A stretch of 64,000 nucleotides of DNA from Auanema rhodensis (Eukaryota > Nematoda > Chromadorea > Rhabditida > Rhabditidae): assembly GCA_964057225.1 (NCBI GenBank), contig OZ059896.1, forward strand, positions 868,001 through 932,000, read 5' to 3'. Shown piece by piece: positions 24,779 through 37,900 of this stretch. A program made the translations under genes and the position numbers. Below the pieces are notes generated by a model. That model saw only the letters and a list, made by a program, of their open reading frames with translations, made no database searches and was not told where the DNA came from. Numbering within the stretch: the stretch's first letter is position 1; every line of letters starts with the position of its first letter.

Positions 24779-27762
24779 ACCAATATCAATAAAAATTTGT
24801 TTTTAGACTAATATGGACATGAAGAATCTAATTTTGAAAACCGCATCTTTCACGTGAAGCGAGTTACATACCAAGTGCACATCACGTGTACATTTAATTA
24901 GCATAAATTAAAGTTCACGTAAATTTCAAAGTCATGGTTACCATGAACCAATATCAATAAAAATTTGTTTTTAGAATAATATGGACATGGGAAATCTAAT
25001 TTTGAAAACCGCATCTCTTTATCTTTCACGTGAAGCGAGTTACATACCAAGTGCACATCACGTGTACATTTAATTAGCATAAATTAAAGTTCACGTAAAT
25101 TTCAAAGTCATGGTTACCATGAACCAATATCAATAAAAATTTGTTTTTAGACTAATATGGACATGGGGAATCTAATTTTGAAAACCGCATCTCTTTATCT
25201 TTCACGTGAAGCGAGTTACATACCAAGTGCACATCACGTGTACATTTAATTAGCATAAATTAAAGTTCACGTAAATTTCAAAGTCATGGTTACCATGCAC
25301 CAATATCAATAAAAATTTGTTTTTAGACTAATATGGACATGGGGAATCTAATTTTAAAAACCGCATCTCTTTATCTTTCACGTGAAGCGAGTTACATACC
25401 AAGTGCACATCACGTGTACATTTAATTAGCATAAATTAAAGTTCACGTAAATTTCAAAGTCATGGTTACCATGAACCAATATCAATAAAAATTTGTTTTT
25501 AGACTAATATGGACATGGGGAATCTAATTTTGAAAACTGCATCTCTTTATCTTTCACGTGAAGCGAGTTACATACCAAGTGCACATCACGTGTACATTTA
25601 ATTAGCATAAATTAGAGTTCACGTAAATTTCAAAGTCATGGTTACCATGCACCAATATCAATAAAAATTTGTTTTTAGACTAATATGGACATGGGGAATC
25701 TAATTTTGAAAACCGCATCTCTTTATCTTTCACGTGAAGCGAGTTACATACCAAGTGCACATCACGTGTACATTTAATTAGCATAAATTAAAGTTCACGT
25801 GAATTTCAAAGTCATGGTTACCATGCACCAATATCAATAAAAATTTGTTTTTAGACTAATATGGAGATGGGGAATCTAATTTTGAAAACCGCATCTCTTT
25901 ATCTTTCACGTGAAGCGAGTTACATACCAAGTGCACATCACGTGTACATTTAATTAGCATAAATTAAAGTTCACGTGAATTTCAAAGTCATGGTTACCAT
26001 GAACCAATATCAATGAAAATTTGTTTTTAGACTAATATGAACATGGGGAATCTAATTTTGAAAACCGCATCTCTTTATCTTTCATGTGAAGCGAGTTACA
26101 TACCAAGTGCACATCACGTGTACATTTAATTAGCATAAATTAAAGTTCACGTAAATTTCAAAGTCATGGTTACCATGAACCAATATCAATAAAAATTTGT
26201 TTTTAGACTAATATGGACATGGGGAATCTAATTTTAAAAACCGCATCTCTTTATCTTTCACGTGAAGCGAGTTACATACCAAGTGCACATCACGTGTACA
26301 TTTAATTAGCATAAATTAAAGTTCACGTAAATTTCAAAGTCATGGTTACCATGAACCAATATCAATAAAAATTTGTTTTTAGACTAATATGGACATGGGG
26401 AATCTAATTTTGAAAACCGCATCTCTTTATCTTTCACGTGAAGCGAGTTACATACCAAGTGCACATCACGTGTACATTTAATTAGCATAAATTAAAGTTC
26501 ACGTAAATTTCAAAGTCATGGTTACCATGAACCAATATCAATAAAAATTTGTTTTTAGACTAATATGGACATGGGGAATCTAATTTTGAAAACCGCATCT
26601 CTTTATCTTTCACGTGAAGCGAGTTACATACCAAGTGCACATCACGTGTACATTTAATTAGCATAAATTAAAGTTCACGTAAATTTCAAAGTCATGGTTA
26701 CCATGAACCAATATCAATAAAAATTTGTTTTTAGACTAATATGGACATGGGGAATCTAATTTTAAAAACCGCATCTCTTTATCTTTCACGTGAAGCGAGT
26801 TACATACCAAGTGCACATCACGTGTACATTTAATTAGCATAAATTAAAGTTCACGTAAATTTCAAAGTCATGGTTACCATGCACCAATATCAATAAAAAT
26901 TTGTTTTTAGACTAATATGGACATGGGGAATCTAATTTTGAAAACCGCATCTCTTTATCTTTCACGTGAAGCGAGTTACATACCAAGTGCACATCACGTG
27001 TACATTTAATTAGCATAAATTAAAGTTCACGTAAATTTCAAAGTCATGGTTACCATGAACCAATATCAATAAAAATTTGTTTTTAGACTAATATGGACAT
27101 GGGGAATCTAATTTCGAAAACCGCATCTCTTTATCTTTCACGTGAAGCGAGTTACATACCAAGTGCACATCACGTGTACATTTAATTAGCATAAATTAAA
27201 GTTCACGTAAATTTCAAAGTCATGGTTACCATGAACCAATATCAATAAAAATTTGTTTTTAAACTAATATGGACATGGGGAATCTAATTTCGAAAACCGC
27301 ATCTCTTTATCTTTCACGTGAAGCGAGTTACATACCAAGTGCACATCACGTGTACATTTAATTAGCATAAATTAAAGTTCACGTAAATTTCAAAGTCATG
27401 GTTACCATGAACCAATATCAATAAAAATTTGTTTTTAGACTAATATGGACATGGGGAATCTAATTTCGAAAACCGCATCTCTTTATCTTTCACGTGAAGC
27501 GAGTTACATACCAAGTGCACATCACGTGTACATTTAATTAGCATAAATTAAAGTTCACGTAAATTTCAATGTCATGGTTACCATGAACCAATATCAATAA
27601 AAATTTGTTTTTAGACTAATATGGACATGGGGAATCTAATTTTAAAAACCGCATCTCTTTATCTTTCACGTGAAGCGAGTTACATACCAAGTGCACATCA
27701 CGTGTACATTTAATTAGCATAAATTAAAGTTCACGTAAATTTCAAAGTCATGGTTACCATGA
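24779..27762 (+). repeat. 17-mer module: 9-mer plus 8 further monomers (2984 bp)
   Basis: The first nine monomers (24779-26354) carry AAAACTGC (25475), GGAGATGG (25827), CAATGAAAATTTG (26003) and TTTTAAAAACC (26179), the same order as 28811-30386. The remaining eight (26355-27762) include plain monomers, TTTTAAAAACC (26707), and the TTTCG, TTTAAAC, TTTCG-CAATGTC, TTTTAAAAACC series (27059-27762) that also makes up most of 28107-28810. Confidence 0.8.
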
Positions 27763-28810
27763 ACCAATATCAATAAAAATTTGTTTTTAGACTAATATGG
27801 ACATGAAGAATCTAATTTTGAAAACCGCATCTTTCACGTGAAGCGAGTTACATACCAAGTGCACATCACGTGTACATTTAATTAGCATAAATTAAAGTTC
27901 ACGTAAATTTCAAAGTCATGGTTACCATGAACCAATATCAATAAAAATTTGTTTTTAGAATAATATGGACATGGGAAATCTAATTTTGAAAACCGCATCT
28001 CTTTATCTTTCACGTGAAGCGAGTTACATACCAAGTGCACATCACGTGTACATTTAATTAGCATAAATTAAAGTTCACGTAAATTTCAAAGTCATGGTTA
28101 CCATGAACCAATATCAATAAAAATTTGTTTTTAGACTAATATGGACATGGGGAATCTAATTTCGAAAACCGCATCTCTTTATCTTTCACGTGAAGCGAGT
28201 TACATACCAAGTGCACATCACGTGTACATTTAATTAGCATAAATTAAAGTTCACGTAAATTTCAAAGTCATGGTTACCATGAACCAATATCAATAAAAAT
28301 TTGTTTTTAAACTAATATGGACATGGGGAATCTAATTTCGAAAACCGCATCTCTTTATCTTTCACGTGAAGCGAGTTACATACCAAGTGCACATCACGTG
28401 TACATTTAATTAGCATAAATTAAAGTTCACGTAAATTTCAAAGTCATGGTTACCATGAACCAATATCAATAAAAATTTGTTTTTAGACTAATATGGACAT
28501 GGGGAATCTAATTTCGAAAACCGCATCTCTTTATCTTTCACGTGAAGCGAGTTACATACCAAGTGCACATCACGTGTACATTTAATTAGCATAAATTAAA
28601 GTTCACGTAAATTTCAATGTCATGGTTACCATGAACCAATATCAATAAAAATTTGTTTTTAGACTAATATGGACATGGGGAATCTAATTTTAAAAACCGC
28701 ATCTCTTTATCTTTCACGTGAAGCGAGTTACATACCAAGTGCACATCACGTGTACATTTAATTAGCATAAATTAAAGTTCACGTAAATTTCAAAGTCATG
28801 GTTACCATGA
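27763..28810 (+). repeat. 6-mer module of different composition (1048 bp)
   Basis: The length equals the 6-mers at 19003 and 20051, but the order is 168-bp monomer, AGAATAAT, TTTCG (28107), TTTAAAC/TTTCG (28283), TTTCG ending CAATGTC (28459), TTTTAAAAACC (28635). Equal length here does not mean a shared recent ancestor. Confidence 0.8.
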
Positions 28811-30386
28811 ACCAATATCAATAAAAATTTGTTTTTAGACTAATATGGACATGAAGAATCTAATTTTGAAAACCGCATCTTTCACGTGAAGCGAGTTACA
28901 TACCAAGTGCACATCACGTGTACATTTAATTAGCATAAATTAAAGTTCACGTAAATTTCAAAGTCATGGTTACCATGAACCAATATCAATAAAAATTTGT
29001 TTTTAGAATAATATGGACATGGGAAATCTAATTTTGAAAACCGCATCTCTTTATCTTTCACGTGAAGCGAGTTACATACCAAGTGCACATCACGTGTACA
29101 TTTAATTAGCATAAATTAAAGTTCACGTAAATTTCAAAGTCATGGTTACCATGAACCAATATCAATAAAAATTTGTTTTTAGACTAATATGGACATGGGG
29201 AATCTAATTTTGAAAACCGCATCTCTTTATCTTTCACGTGAAGCGAGTTACATACCAAGTGCACATCACGTGTACATTTAATTAGCATAAATTAAAGTTC
29301 ACGTAAATTTCAAAGTCATGGTTACCATGCACCAATATCAATAAAAATTTGTTTTTAGACTAATATGGACATGGGGAATCTAATTTTAAAAACCGCATCT
29401 CTTTATCTTTCACGTGAAGCGAGTTACATACCAAGTGCACATCACGTGTACATTTAATTAGCATAAATTAAAGTTCACGTAAATTTCAAAGTCATGGTTA
29501 CCATGAACCAATATCAATAAAAATTTGTTTTTAGACTAATATGGACATGGGGAATCTAATTTTGAAAACTGCATCTCTTTATCTTTCACGTGAAGCGAGT
29601 TACATACCAAGTGCACATCACGTGTACATTTAATTAGCATAAATTAAAGTTCACGTAAATTTCAAAGTCATGGTTACCATGCACCAATATCAATAAAAAT
29701 TTGTTTTTAGACTAATATGGACATGGGGAATCTAATTTTGAAAACCGCATCTCTTTATCTTTCACGTGAAGCGAGTTACATACCAAGTGCACATCACGTG
29801 TACATTTAATTAGCATAAATTAAAGTTCACGTGAATTTCAAAGTCATGGTTACCATGCACCAATATCAATAAAAATTTGTTTTTAGACTAATATGGAGAT
29901 GGGGAATCTAATTTTGAAAACCGCATCTCTTTATCTTTCACGTGAAGCAAGTTACATACCAAGTGCACATCACGTGTACATTTAATTAGCATAAATTAAA
30001 GTTCACGTGAATTTCAAAGTCATGGTTACCATGAACCAATATCAATGAAAATTTGTTTTCAGACTAATATGAACATGGGGAATCTAATTTTGAAAACCGC
30101 ATCTCTTTATCTTTCATGTGAAGCGAGTTACATACCAAGTGCACATCACGTGTACATTTAATTAGCATAAATTAAAGTTCACGTAAATTTCAAAGTCATG
30201 GTTACCATGAACCAATATCAATAAAAATTTGTTTTTAGACTAATATGGACATGGGGAATCTAATTTTAAAAACCGCATCTCTTTATCTTTCACGTGAAGC
30301 GAGTTACATACCAAGTGCACATCACGTGTACATTTAATTAGCATAAATTAAAGTTCACGTAAATTTCAAAGTCATGGTTACCATGA
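28811..30386 (+). repeat. 9-mer module C9c (1576 bp)
   Basis: A close relative of 24779-26354 at an offset of 4032 bp: AAAACTGC lies at 25533 and 29565, and the GGAGATGG monomers at 25827 and 29859. Private changes are TTTTCAG (30035 monomer) and CACGTGAAGCAAG (29859 monomer). Confidence 0.85.
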
Positions 30387-32490
30387 ACCAATATCAATAA
30401 AAATTTGTTTTTAGACTAATATGGACATGAAGAATCTAATTTTGAAAACCGCATCTTTCACGTGAAGCGAGTTACATACCAAGTGCACATCACGTGTACA
30501 TTTAATTAGCATAAATTAAAGTTCACGTAAATTTCAAAGTCATGGTTACCATGAACCAATATCAATAAAAATTTGTTTTTAGACTAATATGGACATGGGG
30601 AATCTAATTTTGAAAACCGCATCTCTTTATCTTTCACGTGAAGCGAGTTACATACCAAGTGCACATCACGTGTACATTTAATTAGCATAAATTAAAGTTC
30701 ACGTAAATTTCAAAGTCATGGTTACCATGAACCAATATCAATAAAAATTTGTTTTTAGACTAATATGGACATGGGGAATCTAATTTTGAAAACCGCATCT
30801 CTTTATCTTTCACGTGAAGCGAGTTACATACCAAGTGCACATCACGTGTACATTTAATTAGCATAAATTAAAGTTCACGTAAATTTCAAAGTCATGGTTA
30901 CCATGAACCAATATCAATAAAAATTTGTTTTTAGACTAATATGGACATGGGGAATCTAATTTTGAAAACCGCATCTCTTTATCTTTCACGTGAAGCGAGT
31001 TACATACCAAGTGCACATCACGTGTACATTTAATTAGCATAAATTAAAGTTCACGTAAATTTCAAAGTCATGGTTACCATGAACCAATATCAATAAAAAT
31101 TTGTTTTTAGACTAATATGGACATGGGGAATCTAATTTCGAAAACCGCATCTCTTTATCTTTCACGTGAAGCGAGTTACATACCAAGTGCACATCACGTG
31201 TACATTTAATTAGCATAAATTAAAGTTCACGTAAATTTCAAAGTCATGGTTACCATGAACCAATATCAATAAAAATTTGTTTTTAAACTAATATGGACAT
31301 GGGGAATCTAATTTCGAAAACAGCATCTCTTTATCTTTCACGTGAAGCGAGTTACATACCAAGTGCACATCACGTGTACATTTAATTAGCATAAATTAAA
31401 GTTCACGTAAATTTCAAAGTCATGGTTACCATGAACCAATATCAATAAAAATTTGTTTTTAGACTAATATGGACATGGGGAATCTAATTTCGAAAACCGC
31501 ATCTCTTTATCTTTCACGTGAAGCGAGTTACATACCAAGTGCACATCACGTGTACATTTAATTAGCATAAATTAAAGTTCACGTAAATTTCAAAGTCATG
31601 GTTACCATGAACCAATATCAATAAAAATTTGTTTTTAGACTAATATGGACATGGGGAATCTAATTTTGAAAACCGCATCTCTTTATCTTTCACGTGAAGC
31701 GAGTTACATACCAAGTGCACATCACGTGTACATTTAATTAGCATAAATAAAAGTTCACGTAAATTTCAAAGTCATGGTTACCATGAAGCAATATCAATAA
31801 AAATTTGTTTTTAGACTAATATGGACATGGAGAATCTAATTTCGAAAGCCGCATCTCTTTATCTTTCACGTGAAGCGAGTTACATACCAAGTGCACATCA
31901 CGTGTACATTTAATTAGCATAAATTAAAGTTCACGTAAATTTCAAAGTCATGGTTACCATGAACCAATATCAATAAAAATTTGTTTTTAGACTAATATGG
32001 ACATGGGGAATCTAATTTCGAAAACCGCATCTCTTTATCTTTCACGTGAAGCGAGTTACATACCAAGTGCACATCACGTGTACATTTAATTAGCATAAAT
32101 TAAAGTTCACGTAAATTTCAAAGTCATGGTTACCATGAACCAATATCAATAAAAATTTGTTTTTAGACTAATATGGACATGGGGAATCTAATTTCGAAAA
32201 CCGCATCTCTTTATCTTTCACGTGAAGCGAGTTACATACCAAGTGCACATCACGTGTACATTTAATTAGCATAAATTAAAGTTCACGTAAATTTCAATGT
32301 CATGGTTACCATGAACCAATATCAATAAAAATTTGTTTTTAGACTAATATGGACATGGGGAATCTAATTTTAAAAACCGCATCTCTTTATCTTTCACGTG
32401 AAGCGAGTTACATACCAAGTGCACATCACGTGTACATTTAATTAGCATAAATTAAAGTTCACGTAAATTTCAAAGTCATGGTTACCATGA
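30387..32490 (+). repeat. 12-mer module C12b (2104 bp)
   Basis: 168-bp monomer without the usual AGAATAAT follower; three plain monomers (30555, 30731, 30907); then TTTCG (31083), TTTAAAC with AAAACAGC (31259), TTTCG (31435), a monomer ending CATAAATAAAAG (31611), GAAGCAATATC with TTTCGAAAGCC (31787), TTTCG (31963), TTTCG ending CAATGTC (32139) and TTTTAAAAACC (32315). The 31083-31786 series recurs at 35634-36337. Confidence 0.8.
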
Positions 32491-34761
32491 ACCAATATCA
32501 ATAAAAATTTGTTTTTAGACTAATATGGACATGAAGAATCTAATTTTGAAAACCGCATCTTTCACGTGAAGCGAGTTACATACCAAGTGCACATCACGTG
32601 TACATTTAATTAGCATAAATTAAAGTTCACGTAAATTTCAAAGTCATGGTTACCATGAACCAATATCAATAAAAATTTGTTTTTAGAATAATATGGACAT
32701 GGGAAATCTAATTTTGAAAACCGCATCTCTTTATCTTTCACGTGAAGCGAGTTACATACCAAGTGCACATCACGTGTACATTTAATTAGCATAAATTAAA
32801 GTTCACGTAAATTTCAAAGTCATGGTTACCATGAACCAATATCAATAAAAATTTGTTTTTAGACTAATATGGACATGGGGAATCTAATTTTGAAAACCGC
32901 ATCTCTTTATCTTTCACGTGAAGCGAGTTACATACCAAGTGCACATCACGTGTACATTTAATTACCATAAATTAAAGTTCACGTAAATTTCAATGTCATG
33001 GTTACCATGAACCAATATCAATAAAAATTTGTTTTTAGACTAATATGGACATGGGGAATCTAATTTTAAAAACCGCATCTCTTTATCTTTCACGTGAAGC
33101 GAGTTACATACCAAGTGCACATCACGTGTACATTTAATTAGCATAAATTAAAGTTCACGTAAATTTCAAAGTCATGGTTACCATGAACCAATATCAATAA
33201 AAATTTGTTTTTAGACTAATATGGACATGAAGAATCTAATTTTGAAAACCGCATCTTTCACGTGAAGCGAGTTACATACCAAGTGCACATCACGTGTACA
33301 TTTAATTAGCATAAATTAAAGTTCACGTAAATTTCAAAGTCATGGTTACCATGAACCAATATCAATAAAAATTTGTTTTTAGAATAATATGGACATGGGA
33401 AATCTAATTTTGAAAACCGCATCTCTTTATCTTTCACGTGAAGCGAGTTACATACCAAGTGCACATCACGTGTACATTTAATTAGCATAAATTAAAGTTC
33501 ACGTAAATTTCAAAGTCATGGTTACCATGAACCAATATCAATAAAAATTTGTTTTTAGACTAATATGGACATGGGGAATCTAATTTTGAAAACCGCATCT
33601 CTTTATCTTTCACGTGAAGCGAGTTACATACCAAGTGCACATCACGTGTACATTTAATTAGCATAAATTAAAGTTCACGTAAATTTCAAAGTCATGGTTA
33701 CCATGCACCAATATCAATAAAAATTTGTTTTTAGACTAATATGGACATGGGGAATCTAATTTTGAAAACCGCATCATTTATCTTTCACGTGAAGCGAGTT
33801 ACATACCAAGTGCACATCACGTGTACATTTAATTAGCATAAATTAAAGTTCACGTAAATTTCAAAGTCATGGTTACCATGAACCAATATCAATAAAAATT
33901 TGTTTTTAGACTAATATGGACATGGGGAATCTAATTTTGAAAACTGCATCTCTTTATCTTTCACGTGAAGCGAGTTACATACCAAGTGCACATCACGTGT
34001 ACATTTAATTAGCATAAATTAAAGTTCACGTAAATTTCAAAGTCATGGTTACCATGCACCAATATCAATAAAAATTTGTTTTTAGACTAATATGGACATG
34101 GGGAATCTAATTTTGAAAACCGCATCTCTTTATCTTTCACGTGAAGCGAGTTACATACCAAGTGCACATCACGTGTACATTTAATTAGCATAAATTAAAG
34201 TTCACGTGAATTTCAAAGTCATGGTTACCATGCACCAATATCAATAAAAATTTGTTTTTAGACTAATATGGAGATGGGGAATCTAATTTTGAAAACCGCA
34301 TCTCTTTATCTTTCACGTGAAGCGAGTTACATACCAAGTGCACATCACGTGTACATTTAATTAGCATAAATTAAAGTTCACGTGAATTTCAAAGTCATGG
34401 TTACCATGAACCAATATCAATGAAAATTTGTTTTTAGACTAATATGAACATGGGGAATCTAATTTTGAAAACCGCATCTCTTTATCTTTCATGTGAAGCG
34501 AGTTACATACCAAGTGCACATCACGTGTACATTTAATTAGCATAAATTAAAGTTCACGTAAATTTCAAAGTCATGGTTACCATGAACCAATATCAATAAA
34601 AATTTGTTTTTAGACTAATATGGACATGGGGAATCTAATTTTAAAAACCGCATCTCTTTATCTTTCACGTGAAGCGAGTTACATACCAAGTGCACATCAC
34701 GTGTACATTTAATTAGCATAAATTAAAGTTCACGTAAATTTCAAAGTCATGGTTACCATGA
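32491..34761 (+). repeat. 4-mer (696 bp) plus 9-mer module C9d (1575 bp)
   Basis: 32491-33186 is a 4-mer whose third monomer (32835) has ATTACCATAAATT and ends CAATGTC, unlike the 4-mers at 17611-19698. 33187-34761 repeats the AAAACTGC, GGAGATGG, CAATGAAAATTTG, TTTTAAAAACC order of 24779 and 28811. The monomer at 33707 has GCATCATTTATC, a net loss of 1 bp, so the module is 1575 bp. Confidence 0.82.
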
Positions 34762-34929
34762 ACCAATATCAATAAAAATTTGTTTTTAGACTAATATGGA
34801 CATGAAGAATCTAATTTTGAAAACCGCATCTTTCACGTGAAGCGAGTTACATACCAAGTGCACATCACGTGTACATTTAATTAGCATAAATTAAAGTTCA
34901 CGTAAATTTCAAAGTCATGGTTACCATGA

Positions 34930-37900
34930 ACCAATATCAATAAAAATTTGTTTTTAGACTAATATGGACATGGGGAATCTAATTTTGAAAACCGCATCTC
35001 TTTATCTTTCACGTGAAGCGAGTTACATACCAAGTGCACATCACGTGTACATTTAATTAGCATAAATTAAAGTTCACGTAAATTTCAAAGTCATGGTTAC
35101 CATGAACCAATATCAATAAAAATTTGTTTTTAGACTAATATGGACATGGGGAATCTAATTTTGAAAACCGCATCTCTTTATCTTTCACGTGAAGCGAGTT
35201 ACATACCAAGTGCACATCACGTGTACATTTAATTAGCATAAATTAAAGTTCACGTAAATTTCAAAGTCATGGTTACCATGAACCAATATCAATAAAAATT
35301 TGTTTTTAGACTAATATGGACATGTGGAATCTAATTTTAAAAACCGCATCTCTTTATCTTTCACGTGAAGCGAGTTACATACCAAGTGCACATCACGTGT
35401 ACATTTAATTAGCATAAATTAAAGTTCACGTAAATTTCAAAGTCATGGTTACCATGCACCAATATCAATAAAAATTTGTTTTTAGACTAATATGGACATG
35501 GGGAATCTAATTTTGAAAACCGCATCTCTTTATCTTTCACGTGAAGCGAGTTACATACCAAGTGCACATCACGTGTACATTTAATTAGCATAAATTAAAG
35601 TTCACGTAAATTTCAAAGTCATGGTTACCATGAACCAATATCAATAAAAATTTGTTTTTAGACTAATATGGACATGGGGAATCTAATTTCGAAAACCGCA
35701 TCTCTTTATCTTTCACGTGAAGCGAGTTACATACCAAGTGCACATCACGTGTACATTTAATTAGCATAAATTAAAGTTCACGTAAATTTCAAAGTCATGG
35801 TTACCATGAACCAATATCAATAAAAATTTGTTTTTAAACTAATATGGACATGGGGAATCTAATTTCGAAAACAGCATCTCTTTATCTTTCACGTGAAGCG
35901 AGTTACATACCAAGTGCACATCACGTGTACATTTAATTAGCATAAATTAAAGTTCACGTAAATTTCAAAGTCATGGTTACCATGAACCAATATCAATAAA
36001 AATTTGTTTTTAGACTAATATGGACATGGGGAATCTAATTTCGAAAACCGCATCTCTTTATCTTTCACGTGAAGCGAGTTACATACCAAGTGCACATCAC
36101 GTGTACATTTAATTAGCATAAATTAAAGTTCACGTAAATTTCAAAGTCATGGTTACCATGAACCAATATCAATAAAAATTTGTTTTTAGACTAATATGGA
36201 CATGGGGAATCTAATTTTGAAAACCGCATCTCTTTATCTTTCACGTGAAGCGAGTTACATACCAAGTGCACATCACGTGTACATTTAATTAGCATAAATA
36301 AAAGTTCACGTAAATTTCAAAGTCATGGTTACCATGCACCAATATCAATAAAAATTTGTTTTTAGACTAATATGGACATGGGGAATCTAATTTTGAAAAC
36401 CGCATCTCTTTATCTTTCACGTGAAGCGAGTTACATACCAAGTGCACATCACGTGTACATTTAATTAGCATAAATTAAAGTTCACGTAAATTTCAAAGTC
36501 ATGGTTACCATGAACCAATATCAATAAAAATTTGTTTTTAGACTAATATGGACATGGGGAATCTAATTTCGAAAGCCGCATCTCTTTATCTTTCACGTGA
36601 AGCGAGTTACATACCAAGTGCACATCACGTGTACATTTAATTAGCATAAATTAAAGTTCACGTAAATTTCAAAGTCATGGTTACCATGAACCAATATCAA
36701 TAAAAATTTGTTTTTAAACTAATATGGACATGGGAAATCTAATTTCGAAAACCGCATCTCTTTATCTTTCACGTGAAGCGAGTTACATACCAAGTGCACA
36801 TCACGTGTACATTTAATTAGCATAAATTAAAGTTCACGTAAATTTCAAAGTCATGGTTACCATGAACCAATATCAATAAAAATTTGTTTTTAAACTAATA
36901 TGGACATGGGGAATCTAATTTCGAAAACCGCATCTCTTTATCTTTCACGTGAAGCGAGTTACATACCAAGTGCACATCACGTGTACATTTAATTAGCATA
37001 AATTAAAGTTCACGTAAATTTCAAAGTCATGGTTACCATGAACCAATATCAATAAAAATTTGTTTTTAGACTAATATGGACATGGGGAATCTAATTTCGA
37101 AAACCGCATCTCTTTATCTTTCACGTGAAGCGAGTTACATACCAAGTGCACATCACGTGTACATTTAATTAGCATAAATTAAAGTTCACGTAAATTTCAA
37201 TGTCATGGTTACCATGAACCAATATCAATAAAAATTTGTTTTTAGACTAATATGGACATGGGGAATCTAATTTTGAAAACCGCATCTCTTTATCTTTCAC
37301 GTGAAGCGAGTTACATACCAAGTGCACATCACGTGTACATTTAATTAGCATAAATTAAAGTTCACGTAAATTTCAAAGTCATGGTTACCATGCACCAATA
37401 TCAATAAAAATTTGTTTTTAGACTAATATGGACATGGGGAATCTAATTTTGAAAACCGCATCTCTTTATCTTTCACGTGAAGCGAGTTACATACCAAGTG
37501 CACATCACGTGTACATTTAATTAGCATAAATTAAAGTTCACGTAAATTTCAAAGTCATGGTTACCATGAACCAATATCAATAAAAATTTGTTTTTAGACT
37601 AATATGGACATGGGGAATCTAATTTTGGAAACCGCATCTCTTTATCTTTCACGTGAAGCGAGTTACATACCAAGAGCACATCACGTGTACATTTAATTAG
37701 CATAAATTAAAGTTCACGTAAATTTCAAAGTCATGGTTACCATGAATCAATATCAATAAAAATTCGTTTTTAGACTAATATGGACATGGGGAATCTAATT
37801 TTGAAAACCGCATCTCTTTATCTTTCACGTGAAGCGAGTTACATACCAAGTGCACATCACGTGTACATTTAATTAGCATAAATTAAAGTTCACGTAAATT

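Larger units (their letters stand above)
17611..34929 (+). repeat. HOR domain C: modules marked by a 168-bp deletion monomer
   Basis: Thirteen monomers of 168 bp start at 17611, 18307, 19003, 20051, 21099, 22675, 24779, 27763, 28811, 30387, 32491, 33187 and 34762. Each carries GAAG and the same 8-bp deletion in GCATCTCTTTATCTTTC, giving GCATCTTTC. ATCT occurs twice, 8 bp apart, in the parent sequence, so slippage explains the origin. In eleven of thirteen cases the next monomer is the AGAATAAT/GGGAAATC type; the exceptions are at 30387 and 34762. Intervals are 696 (4 monomers), 1048 (6), 1575-1576 (9), 2104 (12) or 2984 bp (17). Confidence 0.9.

Noticed and set aside
20051-32490. A 7712-bp super-repeat, because landmark spacings 1048, 1576, 2104 occur twice
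   Set aside because: The 6-mer modules at 20051 and 27763 have different monomer composition, and the 12-mers at 22675 and 30387 differ in several monomers. Equal spacing is partly coincidental, so I report modules instead.
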